The translations under genes and the position numbers were made by a program. This document shows positions 16,528-24,703 of a DNA stretch of 64,000 nucleotides, one piece after another. The notes below the pieces were generated by a model, which did not search any database, was not told the DNA's origin, and saw only the letters and a program-made list of their open reading frames with translations. Position 1 is the first letter of the stretch. Every line of letters starts with the position of its first letter. Location: assembly GCF_001613465.1 (NCBI RefSeq), contig NZ_BDCK01000003.1, forward strand, positions 62,001 to 126,000, read 5' to 3'. This stretch comes from Nocardia niwae NBRC 108934 = DSM 45340. Lineage in GTDB: Bacteria; Actinomycetota; Actinomycetes; Mycobacteriales; Mycobacteriaceae.

Positions 16528-18539
16528 ATCTTCACGCGCTCGGCGGGTTCCAGGTACAGCGCATCGCCGGGTTCGACGCCGAACGCCTCATGGAAGCTGT
16601 CGATATTGCGCACAACCGCGTTGCACCGGAATTCCGGCGGCGAATGCGGGTCGGTGGCGAGCCGGCGGATTGCCTCCTCCGCGCGGGCCTTCGTGCGCCA
16701 CACCTGCGCCCAGCCGTAGAACACCCGTTGCAGGCCGGTGAGCCCATCGATCTCCGGCGCGTCCGCGCCGCCCAGCGAGATCTGGTAGGCGGCCAGCGCG
16801 ATGGAGAGACCGCCGAGGTCACCGATGTTCTCGCCGATGGTGAACTGGCCGTTCACGGTGTGCTCGTCCGGGAGGTCCTTGGGGGAGAGCACGTCGTACT
16901 GGTCGATCAGCGCCTTGGTGCGTTTGCCGAATTCGGCGCGGTCCTCGTCGGTCCACCAGTCCACCATGTTGCCGTCGCCGTCGTACTTCGCGCCCTGGTC
17001 GTCGAAGCCGTGCCCGATCTCGTGGCCGATCACCGCGCCGATCCCGCCGTAGTTGGCCGCGTCGTCGGCGTCCATGTCGAAGAACGGCGGCCGCAGGATG
17101 GCGGCCGGGAAGACGATTTCGTTCATGCCCGGGTTGTAGTAAGCGTTCACCGTCTGGGGAGTCATGAACCACTCGTCGCGGTCGACCGGACCGCCGAGCT
17201 TGCGTAGATCGCGATCGTGCTCGGCCGCGTAACCCCTGCGGTAGTTGCCGACCAGATCGGCCGGGTCGATCACCACGCCGGAATAGTCTCGCCACTTGTC
17301 CGGGTAGCCGATCTTCGGGGTGAACTTCTCCAGCTTGGCCAGCGCGGCGACCCTGGTGTCCTGACCCATCCACTCCAGCTCGGCGATATTGCGGCGGTAG
17401 GCCTCCTGGAGATTGGCCACCAGCTCGACCATGCGGGCCTTGGCTGCCGGCGGGAAGTGCTCGGCCACATACAGTTTGCCCACCGCCTCGCCGAGCAGGT
17501 CCTGCACCAGCGTGACCCCGCGCTTCCAGCGCTCCCGGTTCTCCTCGGCTCCGGTGAGCGTGCGGCCGTAGAAGTCGAAGTTCTCCTCGACCACCGCCTC
17601 GGTCAGATATGGCGCACGCGAGCGCAGCACCCGCCAAGCCGCCCACGCCTGCCAGTCCGCGAGCGGCTCCTCGGCCCAGAGCCGCGCGAACGTGCGCAGA
17701 TAGTCCGGCTGACGCACCACCGACTCGGCGAACAGCTCCGGTCCGGCCCCGTCTACACCCTCGGCCAGCGCGGAAGTCCAAGCTGCCCAGTCGAATTCGG
17801 GATGGTCTCCGGCCAGCGCGGCGAAGGTGGTCAGGTTGTACCGGAGTTCCGCGTCTCGGCGGCGCACCACGTCCCAGTGCCCGGCGGCCAGCTTCCGTTC
17901 CAGCGCGAAGACGCGTTCGCCGACGGTGTCGAGATCGTCCGGCAGCAGCCCGGCAACGTGCGGATCCGTGGCGGCGAGGGCGAACATGCGGCCGATGTGC
18001 GCGATGTACTTCGCGCGGATCTCGGCGAACTCGTCCTGCCGGTAGTACGACTCGTCGGGCAGGCCGATGCCGGACTGGCTGACGTGCGCCAGATAGCGGT
18101 TGGAGTCCTTGTCGTCGGTGTCGACGAAAACGGCGACGGCGCCTCCGACACCGGTGCGCTGCAACCGGCCGAGCAACGCCGCGAAAGCCCCCTTGTCGGC
18201 GACCTCGGCGATGGCCGCTAGTTCGGCCGCGATGGGGTCGAGACCGGCGGCGGCCACCGCGTCGGTGTCCATGAAGCTGGAGTACAGGTCACCGATCTTG
18301 CGGGCCTCGCTGCCCGGCTCGGCGCCGGCGGCCGCGGCATTCTGGATGATTGCCTGCACGTCCAGCTCGGCCTGGTCGTAGAGCGCGCGGAAGGCGCCGT
18401 CCACGGCCCGGTCGGCAGGGATCTGGTGCTCGGCCAGCCATTTGCCGTTGACGCGCGCGAACAAGTCGTCCTGCACCCGCACGTCCTCGTCGAGGTAGGA
18501 CAGATCGATACCGGAAGGTCGGGTCAGTTCGGAAGTCAC
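16521..18539 (-). CDS. M13 family zinc metallopeptidase (neprilysin/PepO/Zmp1-like)
   Basis: A 672-residue endopeptidase of the typical M13 length. His506-Glu-Ile-Gly-His510 is the zinc-binding HExxH motif and Glu570-Asn-Ile-Gly-Asp574 gives the third ligand (ExxxD). NAYYNPGMNEIVFPAAIL upstream of the zinc site and the C-terminal VKIW are family hallmarks. No signal peptide is seen; mycobacterial Zmp1 is likewise secreted without a classic signal. The start GTG 18539 lacks a strong ribosome binding site. The stop lies inside the ABC-ATPase remnant on the other strand. Confidence 0.93.
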   Translation of the reverse strand: MTSELTRPSGIDLSYLDEDVRVQDDLFARVNGKWLAEHQIPADRAVDGAFRALYDQAELDVQAIIQNAAAAGAEPGSEARKIGDLYSSFMDTDAVAAAGLDPIAAELAAIAEVADKGAFAALLGRLQRTGVGGAVAVFVDTDDKDSNRYLAHVSQSGIGLPDESYYRQDEFAEIRAKYIAHIGRMFALAATDPHVAGLLPDDLDTVGERVFALERKLAAGHWDVVRRRDAELRYNLTTFAALAGDHPEFDWAAWTSALAEGVDGAGPELFAESVVRQPDYLRTFARLWAEEPLADWQAWAAWRVLRSRAPYLTEAVVEENFDFYGRTLTGAEENRERWKRGVTLVQDLLGEAVGKLYVAEHFPPAAKARMVELVANLQEAYRRNIAELEWMGQDTRVAALAKLEKFTPKIGYPDKWRDYSGVVIDPADLVGNYRRGYAAEHDRDLRKLGGPVDRDEWFMTPQTVNAYYNPGMNEIVFPAAILRPPFFDMDADDAANYGGIGAVIGHEIGHGFDDQGAKYDGDGNMVDWWTDEDRAEFGKRTKALIDQYDVLSPKDLPDEHTVNGQFTIGENIGDLGGLSIALAAYQISLGGADAPEIDGLTGLQRVFYGWAQVWRTKARAEEAIRRLATDPHSPPEFRCNAVVRNIDSFHEAFGVEPGDALYLEPAERVKIW

Positions 18540-18572
18540 GGTGTCCAGTATGCCGACAAGCGCGCCGACCGG

Positions 18573-18597
18573 CCCCCGGGCGCGGCGGGCCCGGGGG
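18573..18597 (-). terminator. GC-rich hairpin after the DUF397 gene
   Basis: CCCCCGGGC (18573-18581) pairs with GCCCGGGGG (18589-18597) over a 7-base loop. It lies just downstream of the DUF397 stop and upstream of the M13 start, so it may end the XRE-DUF397 transcript. There is no T-run. Confidence 0.45.
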
Positions 18598-18612
18598 TAG
18601 CGAGCAGGGAGA

Positions 18613-18987
18613 TCAGGCAGGCGAGACGACGCGATCGAACTCGCCGTCGTGCGCGCCGAGTAAGAACGCGTCCCACTCCGCCGGGGTGTAGGTGAGAGTG
18701 GTTCCGCCGTGGCGCAGTGCGATGTGGCCGTCGGCTGCGGGATGCGCGCTCAATTCGCCGTTCGATCGCCCGCGGGTGCGCACCGCGTCCAGGAAGGCGG
18801 TCCATTCGGCTCCGGTGACGGTGATGACGGGCTCTTCGGCGGGGCGGTTTGCCGGGTTGCGGCGAAATTTGCTGTCACGGATGAGCACCGCGTCACCAGC
18901 GAACCTGACCTCGACGCATTGGTTGCCGTTGTTCGATCTGGTCGATGTGAACCAGCCGGTGCGTACCGGCTGTGCGGTGGTGGCCAT
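18613..18987 (-). CDS. DUF397 domain protein (tandem DUF397-like units)
   Basis: Small protein of 124 residues. The first unit (about residues 11-70) has the DUF397 pattern WFTSTRSNNGNQCVEVRFAG, DSKF and a terminal EWTAFLDAVRTR. The second (about 80-118) repeats it in shorter form: HIALRHGGTTLTYTPAEWDA. DUF397 proteins in actinobacteria are nearly always paired with an XRE regulator carrying DUF5753 and are thought to antagonise or partner it, as in the BldB/AbaA-like systems of Streptomyces. ATG 18987 lies inside the stop region of the upstream regulator gene, about 10 bp from its end, so the two form one operon. Confidence 0.8.
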   Translation of the reverse strand: MATTAQPVRTGWFTSTRSNNGNQCVEVRFAGDAVLIRDSKFRRNPANRPAEEPVITVTGAEWTAFLDAVRTRGRSNGELSAHPAADGHIALRHGGTTLTYTPAEWDAFLLGAHDGEFDRVVSPA

Positions 18988-18997
18988 GGGCAGGATT

Positions 18998-19849
18998 TTA
19001 CACGCGGGAATAGCGCCTGATCAGGGCTAATGACTCCGCTCGTGACAGGGATTGCTCTACCGCGCGCAGGTATGCGAAGCGCAGATCGCGGACCAGATCC
19101 GGGTCCTCCACTGCCCCGCCGAACACCGCGCTCTCCACCCAGCCGAAGGTGGGCAGTTGCTCGCCGGCGAAGTCGATGAGGTGAAAACTGGAGCCGCCGA
19201 GCACCGCGCCCGCGGTGGCCGCGAACGGAATGACGCGCACTTCCACGGTGTCCAGTTCCTCGATCAACTCGGCCAGATAGGTCAACTGCCCGCGCAGCAC
19301 GTCCGGGCCGCCGGTCTGCTGCAGCAGCGTGCCCTCGCCGAATACCGCGGTGAGCTCCACCGGCTCCGCGCCGCGCAACCGCTCCTGGCGCCGCATCCGG
19401 ATCGCCACCAGCTGCTCGACCTGGACCGGCCGGATCATCACGTCCGCGCTGATCAACGCGCGCGCGTAGTCCTCGGTCTGGAGCAGGCCCGGCACGACGA
19501 GGCTGTCGTAGCTGCGAATGCTCTGCGCGCCGTATTCCATGCCGTAGAGCCGCTGCAGCTCCGGGCCGATCAGCGCCGAGGATTTCGCCCACCAGCCGCG
19601 CTGCTTGCTGGCCTCGAGCAAGGCCAGCAGCTCCGCGCGCTCCTCGGTCTCCACGTCGAGCAGTTCGAGCACCGGGCCGATGGTCTTGGTGGTGAGCACT
19701 CGGCGGCCCTTCTCCACGTGCGACCAGTTGGCCGGGGTGAAGCCCACTCGCCGGGCGAAACCCGCGGAGTCGAACCCGCGCTGTTCGCGCAGTTCACGCA
19801 GTCGAAGCACCAGCTCCCAGCGGGCAACGGTGGGGGAGACGGGCGCCAT
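18998..19849 (-). CDS. XRE-family regulator with C-terminal DUF5753 domain
   Basis: DNA-binding regulator of about 283 residues. The N-terminal helix-turn-helix is seen as LRELREQRGFDSAGFARRVG then FTPANWSHVEKGRRVLTTKT (about residues 15-60). The rest is the DUF5753 ligand/partner domain, with GMEYGAQSIRSYDSLVVPGL and QTEDYARALI as its usual opening. ATG 19849 fits the family start; GTG 19870 would add seven residues. It is followed at once by the DUF397 gene. Such pairs are plentiful in Nocardia and Streptomyces and act in development or secondary metabolism in the few studied cases. Confidence 0.85.
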   Translation of the reverse strand: MAPVSPTVARWELVLRLRELREQRGFDSAGFARRVGFTPANWSHVEKGRRVLTTKTIGPVLELLDVETEERAELLALLEASKQRGWWAKSSALIGPELQRLYGMEYGAQSIRSYDSLVVPGLLQTEDYARALISADVMIRPVQVEQLVAIRMRRQERLRGAEPVELTAVFGEGTLLQQTGGPDVLRGQLTYLAELIEELDTVEVRVIPFAATAGAVLGGSSFHLIDFAGEQLPTFGWVESAVFGGAVEDPDLVRDLRFAYLRAVEQSLSRAESLALIRRYSRV

Positions 19850-19894
19850 GGGTGGGGATGCTACGCCCACCTCGGCGCCCGCTGTGAGTGACTA

Positions 19895-19923
19895 TTGTCA
19901 AGCGACTTGGCCAGGACTAGGGT
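19895..19923 (+). promoter_or_regulatory. Candidate housekeeping promoter for the 19984 gene
   Basis: TTGTCA (19895-19900) and TAGGGT (19918-19923) are separated by exactly 17 bases, near the sigma-70 consensus TTGACA/TANNNT. The gene start is about 60 bases downstream. Confidence 0.45.
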
Positions 19924-19983
19924 CGAGGCAGCGATCGATTCTTCCGAGCACGCGTCCACCACAGCGAGGCGAGGTTGTTCGAC

Positions 19984-20508
19984 ATGAGTACATCGCGCAT
20001 CGAATCGGCCAGACATCTCGCGTCCACGGACTTCCCCTCGATCCAGGACGCGTTCGCTCGCTGCCGTCGCTATCGCGAGAGCAACGGCCTGTACGGTCTC
20101 GTAGACCCGATCCTGGGTCGCATCATGCTGGAGGTCGGCTCGGTCGGCGCGGTCGTGATGCCCGCCGAGGTCGGCAGGCGGGTACGCGAGCGCTTGACCT
20201 CCGGGCCGGAGCCTCGCCCGGGGCCGATCATCGCGCATCCGCGCGCGGATCGCTGGACCTTCCTGACCGGCCCCACCGACAACTCGTATCTGGACACCGG
20301 GCTGTTCGCCGACCTGTTCCGGGTCTGCGCCTCGATCGGCCTGCCCGGCAGCCACATCGTGCTGCCGTCACCCACCGACGAACACGGCGGCTACCGTACC
20401 TGGGTCGTGGCGCCGGACGGGGACTTCCGGCGCGAATTCGCCGAGGTGATCGCCACGACCCGGGCGTGCGCGGCGGCTAGCGGGGCGTCGGCGCGGGCGC
20501 CGGAGTAA
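19984..20508 (+). CDS. Conserved protein of unknown function
   Basis: A 174-residue soluble protein without signal peptide or membrane segment. Start ATG 19984 (MSTSRIESARHLASTDFPSI) is preferred over TTG 19975. Noticeable stretches are RRYRESNGLYGLVDPILGRI, IIAHPRADRWTFLTGPTDNS and IVLPSPTDEHGGYRTWVVAP. The middle and C-terminal parts superficially recall prim-pol-like N-terminal domains of mobile-element proteins, but no catalytic acidic triad is clear. Similar proteins are common in Nocardia and sometimes carry an RNA polymerase beta name that the sequence does not support. Its last 32 bases overlap the convergent DUF4190 gene. Confidence 0.6.
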   Translation: MSTSRIESARHLASTDFPSIQDAFARCRRYRESNGLYGLVDPILGRIMLEVGSVGAVVMPAEVGRRVRERLTSGPEPRPGPIIAHPRADRWTFLTGPTDNSYLDTGLFADLFRVCASIGLPGSHIVLPSPTDEHGGYRTWVVAPDGDFRREFAEVIATTRACAAASGASARAPE

Positions 20509-20980
20509 GCGTGATGCTGTATTTGTCCTGCAGCTTCTCGTTCCAGTCGCGCTCGCACTGCTCGATCTTGGCCTGGTCGTCGCCCGCTTTGTTCACGCAG
20601 TCCACGAAGTCCTTGCCACCCGAGTCGACGAAGAAGTTGTAGCCCACGATGGTGAGCAGGACGGCTCCCACGATGCCCAGCACGCCGAGGACGACGCCGG
20701 TGATCGCCATGCCCATGCCCCCCGCGGTGCCCGCGCGGGCTTTGAACACCGCGACGATGCCGAGGATGACGGCGAAGATGCCGCAGACATAGCCGCCGAT
20801 GATCGTCCAGAAGAACAGCAACGCGAGGATGCCGAGCACCAGCGCCGTGATCGCCAGGCCCCTGCCCTTCGGCGATTCCTGCCAATAGGTCGGCTGGCCT
20901 GGGTATTGGCCGCCGGGCGGCGGGGGATACTGACCCGGCGGCGGATACTGGCCGGGCGGCGGGGGCGGATATTGCGACAT
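20477..20980 (-). CDS. DUF4190 membrane protein with Pro/Tyr/Gln-rich N-terminus
   Basis: A 167-residue membrane protein. Residues 1-35 are a low-complexity QYPPPPGQYPPP-type tail. Two hydrophobic helices with a glycine-rich loop follow (about 44-78 and 88-113), the DUF4190 pattern. An outward-facing C-terminal segment contains two cysteines (FVDCVNKA, EQCERDW). Proteins of this kind are common in actinobacteria, and the role is unknown. The 3' end overlaps the upstream convergent gene by 32 bp. Confidence 0.75.
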   Translation of the reverse strand: MSQYPPPPPGQYPPPGQYPPPPGGQYPGQPTYWQESPKGRGLAITALVLGILALLFFWTIIGGYVCGIFAVILGIVAVFKARAGTAGGMGMAITGVVLGVLGIVGAVLLTIVGYNFFVDSGGKDFVDCVNKAGDDQAKIEQCERDWNEKLQDKYSITLTPAPAPTPR

Positions 20981-21093
20981 GGACTTCCTCTCCGTCGGTG
21001 CCTCGCGTTGCTCGGTCCGGACGAGGTGGTCCGAGGGTGCGCGGCGTCGCCTACTGATCGCCCGCCCAACGGACGTTTGTTAATACGAACCGG

Positions 21094-21882
21094 CTACTGG
21101 GCGCCCAGCCGAGCATGCATCTCCCACACCAGGATCTCCGAAGGCTGCCGCGCCACCACACGTTGGCCGCCCGACCTGGTCAAACGCACAGCGTCGCCCT
21201 CGTAGAGCGGCCCGACTCCCTCCATGTCCACCTCACCGCGCGCCACGAACAAGTGCAGGTACGGGGCATCGGGCAGGTCGACGGCCTGCTCGGCGCCCGG
21301 CTCCGCGCTCGCCATGCGCGCCACGTGCAGCGCCGAATGGCTGCTGTTGATGGCGATGGCGGTCCGATCACGGTAGCGGGGCAGCCCCGAGGCGACCGTG
21401 ACCAGACCTCCGCCCGCGAGTTCGTCGTCGATCTCCAGCTGTTCGTAGCCCGGGGTCAGCCCCGGCTCGTCGGGCACCACCCACATCTGCACGAAATGCA
21501 CGGGCTCCTCGTGTTCGGGGAGGTGCCCGTCCAGGCGCCACGAGTCGTTCTTCTCCGAGTGCAGGATGCCGGTGCCCGCGCTCATGCGCTGGGCCAGCCC
21601 GGGATAGATGACGCCGCTGTGGCCCAGAGAATCCTGGTGTACCAGACTGCCGCCGAGCACCCAGGTGACGATCTCCATGTCGCGATGCGGGTGGGTGTCG
21701 AAACCCTGGCCGGGGGAGACGACGTCTTCGTTGTTGACCAGCAGCAGGCCGTGGTGGGTGTTGTCGGGATCGTAATGTTCCCCGAAGGAGAACGAATGCT
21801 TCGAATCCAGCCAGGAGACCCGCGTCTTCATGCGGTCGCCGCCACGGTGGACATCGATGTGTGGTGTCGTGAGTGTGGACAT
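21094..21882 (-). CDS. Pirin family protein (bicupin; quercetinase-like)
   Basis: A 262-residue bicupin. The metal-binding residues of the N-terminal cupin are visible: GFDTHPHRDMEIVTWVL (two His), GSLVHQDSLGHSG, then MSAGTGILHSEKN (His and Glu). ATG 21882 has the strong site GAGGAGGA five bases upstream; ATG 21885 and a longer reading from 21909 are less likely. Bacterial pirins act as quercetin dioxygenases in vitro or bind metabolic enzymes; the role here is not known. It stands alone between unrelated genes. Confidence 0.85.
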   Translation of the reverse strand: MSTLTTPHIDVHRGGDRMKTRVSWLDSKHSFSFGEHYDPDNTHHGLLLVNNEDVVSPGQGFDTHPHRDMEIVTWVLGGSLVHQDSLGHSGVIYPGLAQRMSAGTGILHSEKNDSWRLDGHLPEHEEPVHFVQMWVVPDEPGLTPGYEQLEIDDELAGGGLVTVASGLPRYRDRTAIAINSSHSALHVARMASAEPGAEQAVDLPDAPYLHLFVARGEVDMEGVGPLYEGDAVRLTRSGGQRVVARQPSEILVWEMHARLGAQ

Positions 21883-22117
21883 CATGGTCCTCCTCTCGGG
21901 ACCGTGCACCGATCGCCATTCAGGGTAGGAGTTCTTCCGCCGCGGTACTCCGCATTCCTAGTAAATTGTGCCGCACTCGGCATTTTACGCGAGCGACCGG
22001 AAGGTGAACGGGAGGCGAGCAGAACCAACCGGTACGTCGAAACGTCGGGCCACCTCGTCGGATATCGCGGCCCGACCCCGATTGCCCAGCGCCCCAACGC
22101 CAACCGGAGGTAATGAC

Positions 22118-22582
22118 GTGCTGGACCCCGATGACCTCGCTCGGCTGGAGCAGCAACTCCGCAGCGAAGCGCGCGTCGACGGCATCGCGCATTTCGTGAT
22201 CGGCGTCGCGGTGTTCCGCGAGGGTCGGCTTCTGGTGGTGCGCCGGGTCGCCGACGACTATCACGGCGGCATGTACGAACTGCCCGGCGGGGGGGTCGAA
22301 TCGGGGGAATCATTCGCCGAGTGCGTCGCGCGCGAATTGCTGGAGGAAACGGGACTGCGGCTGCGCGCGGTCATCGACTTCCTCGGTGGATTCGATTACG
22401 CCACGCGGACGAAGGCGAAAGTGCGGAAATACAGCTTCGTCGCGGAGGCCGAACCGGGCGATGTCGCCCTCGCCCCGGGGGAGCACGACGCGTTCGCCTG
22501 GATCGACGCGAGCGCACTCGACGAACTGCCGATGGCGCCGGATATGCGGGCGACGGTGAGCGCGCTGGTCGACCGGGTCTGA
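22118..22582 (+). CDS. Nudix hydrolase
   Basis: A 154-residue Nudix enzyme that probably hydrolyses a nucleoside diphosphate derivative. The Nudix box is visible as GGGVESGESFAECVARELLE followed by ETGL (about residues 58-81). I use GTG 22118, which has GGAGGT seven bases upstream; the long upstream reading is not protein-like. A hairpin follows the gene. Substrate is unknown. Confidence 0.82.
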   Translation: MLDPDDLARLEQQLRSEARVDGIAHFVIGVAVFREGRLLVVRRVADDYHGGMYELPGGGVESGESFAECVARELLEETGLRLRAVIDFLGGFDYATRTKAKVRKYSFVAEAEPGDVALAPGEHDAFAWIDASALDELPMAPDMRATVSALVDRV

Positions 22583-22594
22583 TCCGCCGGCCCT

Positions 22595-22624
22595 GCCGAC
22601 GCGCGAGCGTGCGACGGCGTCGGC
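22595..22624 (+). terminator. Hairpin after the Nudix gene
   Basis: GCCGACGC (22595-22602) pairs with GCGTCGGC (22617-22624) over a 14-base loop, just past the Nudix stop. No T-run follows, so terminator function is tentative. Confidence 0.4.
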
Positions 22625-22645
22625 GCACACAGTAGTCTCGCGGAC

Positions 22646-23995
22646 GTGTCGACTGGTCACGCCGAAGGCCTCACTCCCGCGGAGCAACGGCCGGAAGGAC
22701 TGCTCGCCACACTTCGGCGAAGCCCAGGCGTGGCGCGACTGGCGGTGGTGCGTTTCGCCGGGCAGTTCGGCGACGGGATGTTCCAGGCGGCGCTGTCGGG
22801 CGCGATTCTGTTCAACCCCGAGCGGCAGACCGATCCGCTGGCCATCGCCGCGGGATTCGCGGTGCTGCTGCTGCCGTATTCGCTGATCGGCCCCTATGCG
22901 GGCGCACTGCTGGATCGCTGGGACCGGCGCGCCGTGCTGCTGGCGGCCAACGTACTGCGCGCCGCGCTGATCGCGCTGGTCAGCGTAGGGCTGCTCGCCG
23001 GAGTCGGCGAGACGCCGCTGCTGTTGCTGGCCTTGGCGGTGGTGGGTGTCAGCAGATTCGTCCTGGCGGGCGTCTCGGCCGCGCTGCCACGGGTGCTGGC
23101 GCAGACATGGCTGGTGCCGATGAACTCGGTGCTGGCCACGGTCGCCTCCGGGTGCGCGGGCGCGGGCGCGGCCATCGCGGTGGGCGTGATCGGCCTGATC
23201 GGAGCGGGCGACTTCGCGTCGGCGGTCGCGGTCGCGATCAGTGGCGCCGGGTCGCTGCTCGGCGCGGCGCTGGCGGCGGGGTTCCCGCGGCACGTGCTGG
23301 GCCCGGCGCCGGATGCGGCGAAGGGCGAGAACACGGTCCACGCGATCGCCACCGGTCTGCGTACCGGCGCCATGGCGGTGTGGGAGTCACGGGCGGTCAC
23401 GACGGCGATGCTGGGCATCGGTACCCATCGGATCGTCTTCGGGGTGAATACGCTGATCATGGTGCTGGTTCTGCGCCAGACCCCGGTGGACGGCACCGGA
23501 CTCAGTGGCGGCCTGGTCGGTTTCGGCGTCGCGATCGGCGCCACCGCCGGGGGCATGCTGGTGGCCGCCGTCGTCGCGCCGCTGCTCATTCCCCGGCTCG
23601 GGCGGGCACGCACCGTCGTCGCCGGGCTGGTCACCGCCATGCTGGTGCAACTGACCCTGGTGACGCCGATCGCGTTCGCCGACGCGGGAGCCGCGGTGCA
23701 GCGTGCGCACGAACTGCTCTTGGCGGGTGCGTTCCTGCTGGGTCTGGCCGGACAGACGATCAAGCTGACCGGTGACGCCACCATGCAGATCGATATCGAC
23801 GACGCTCGCCGCGGCCAGGTGTTCGCTCTGCAGGACACCGTTTTCAACATCACGTTCGTGCTGGCGATCGCGGCCGCGGCGGCGATCATCCCGGACGACG
23901 GCCGATCCGCGGTCGTGGTGCTGACCGGCGCCGGCGTCTACGCCACGGGCATCGCGGCCATTGCGGTGAACACGCGCCGCCGCGCGGTCAATTGA
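22646..23995 (+). CDS. MFS transporter (EntS-like, MFS_3 type)
   Basis: A 449-residue, 12-helix major facilitator exporter. The N-terminal segment LAVVRFAGQFGDGMFQAALS and the motif A-like DRWDRRAVLLAANVLRAALI are typical of the EntS-like group. The C-terminal half has GDATMQIDIDDARRGQVFAL before the last helices. The start is GTG 22646. The final 8 bases overlap the convergent DUF6802 gene. Relatives export siderophores or drugs, but no siderophore gene is nearby. Confidence 0.82.
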   Translation: MSTGHAEGLTPAEQRPEGLLATLRRSPGVARLAVVRFAGQFGDGMFQAALSGAILFNPERQTDPLAIAAGFAVLLLPYSLIGPYAGALLDRWDRRAVLLAANVLRAALIALVSVGLLAGVGETPLLLLALAVVGVSRFVLAGVSAALPRVLAQTWLVPMNSVLATVASGCAGAGAAIAVGVIGLIGAGDFASAVAVAISGAGSLLGAALAAGFPRHVLGPAPDAAKGENTVHAIATGLRTGAMAVWESRAVTTAMLGIGTHRIVFGVNTLIMVLVLRQTPVDGTGLSGGLVGFGVAIGATAGGMLVAAVVAPLLIPRLGRARTVVAGLVTAMLVQLTLVTPIAFADAGAAVQRAHELLLAGAFLLGLAGQTIKLTGDATMQIDIDDARRGQVFALQDTVFNITFVLAIAAAAAIIPDDGRSAVVVLTGAGVYATGIAAIAVNTRRRAVN

Positions 23996-24461
23996 GGAAC
24001 AAATCGTCGCCGGCGTCACGCCGGGCACGGTAGAGCCAGTCCGCGAGATGCTCGGGCAGCGCGCCGGCGTCCGCGTGCTCGTATCCCGCCTGCGAATCCG
24101 GTAGTCGCGAGTCGCCGAGCAGTCGATCCGGCGCGTCCGCGTCCGTGCGCACGATCCAGTCCAGCGGCTCGCTCGCGACATCCGCGGGCAGACCGGTGAT
24201 CTCGTGGTTCCATGTGCCGAGGTCGGTGGGATCGGTGAAGAAATGGTCGAGCACACCGTCGTCGTCGAGATCCAGCGCCGCGACGCCGGCCCGGCCCGAA
24301 CCGGCCGGATCCCATAGCGCGTCGTCGGCGATACCGTCCCCGTCGAAGTCCAGCCGCACCGCGTCGGCCGCGCCCGTGCCGCCGAGTTCCAGGTCGGCCT
24401 CGCTGGTCCAGACGTGCACGGAGCCGTCACCGGTACCGAACACGTACTCGATCTCGTCCAT
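23988..24461 (-). CDS. DUF6802-like acidic protein with calcium-loop repeats
   Basis: A 157-residue acidic soluble protein with two DxDxDG-type loops: VRLDFDGDGIADDALWDPAG and AALDLDDDGVLDHFFTDPTD. These resemble EF-hand/dockerin-like or VCBS calcium loops. The overall pattern is that of a small actinobacterial family that I recall as DUF6802, often mislabelled pullulanase. There is no signal peptide. Function is unknown; calcium binding is an inference from the loops. It overlaps the end of the MFS gene by 8 bp. Confidence 0.65.
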   Translation of the reverse strand: MDEIEYVFGTGDGSVHVWTSEADLELGGTGAADAVRLDFDGDGIADDALWDPAGSGRAGVAALDLDDDGVLDHFFTDPTDLGTWNHEITGLPADVASEPLDWIVRTDADAPDRLLGDSRLPDSQAGYEHADAGALPEHLADWLYRARRDAGDDLFLN

Positions 24462-24703
24462 ACGTCCTTGGACGCACGCGGTGCGGCGGCGGTTCCATCA
24501 CGCGGGCTTTTTCGATTCGCCGTCCCCCGATCGCGGCCGTTGTTCCGGTAAGTTGGCCTGTCAGCGGCCGACCGACAGGAGTCGATACGACATGGGTTTT
24601 CCGGTGCACAACCCCGATGTGGTACGAGAACTGCTGGGCGCGTGTGAAACTCGATCCGCCACCGTGCATCCGATCGCTTGACGACCGCGGCCGGGCCGAC
24701 CTG

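Noticed and set aside
24591..24681. A 29-codon frame (MGFPVHNPDVVRELLGACET) before the DUF4185 gene
   Set aside because: Too short to judge, no clear ribosome binding site and no recognised family; it could be a gene remnant but there is no support.
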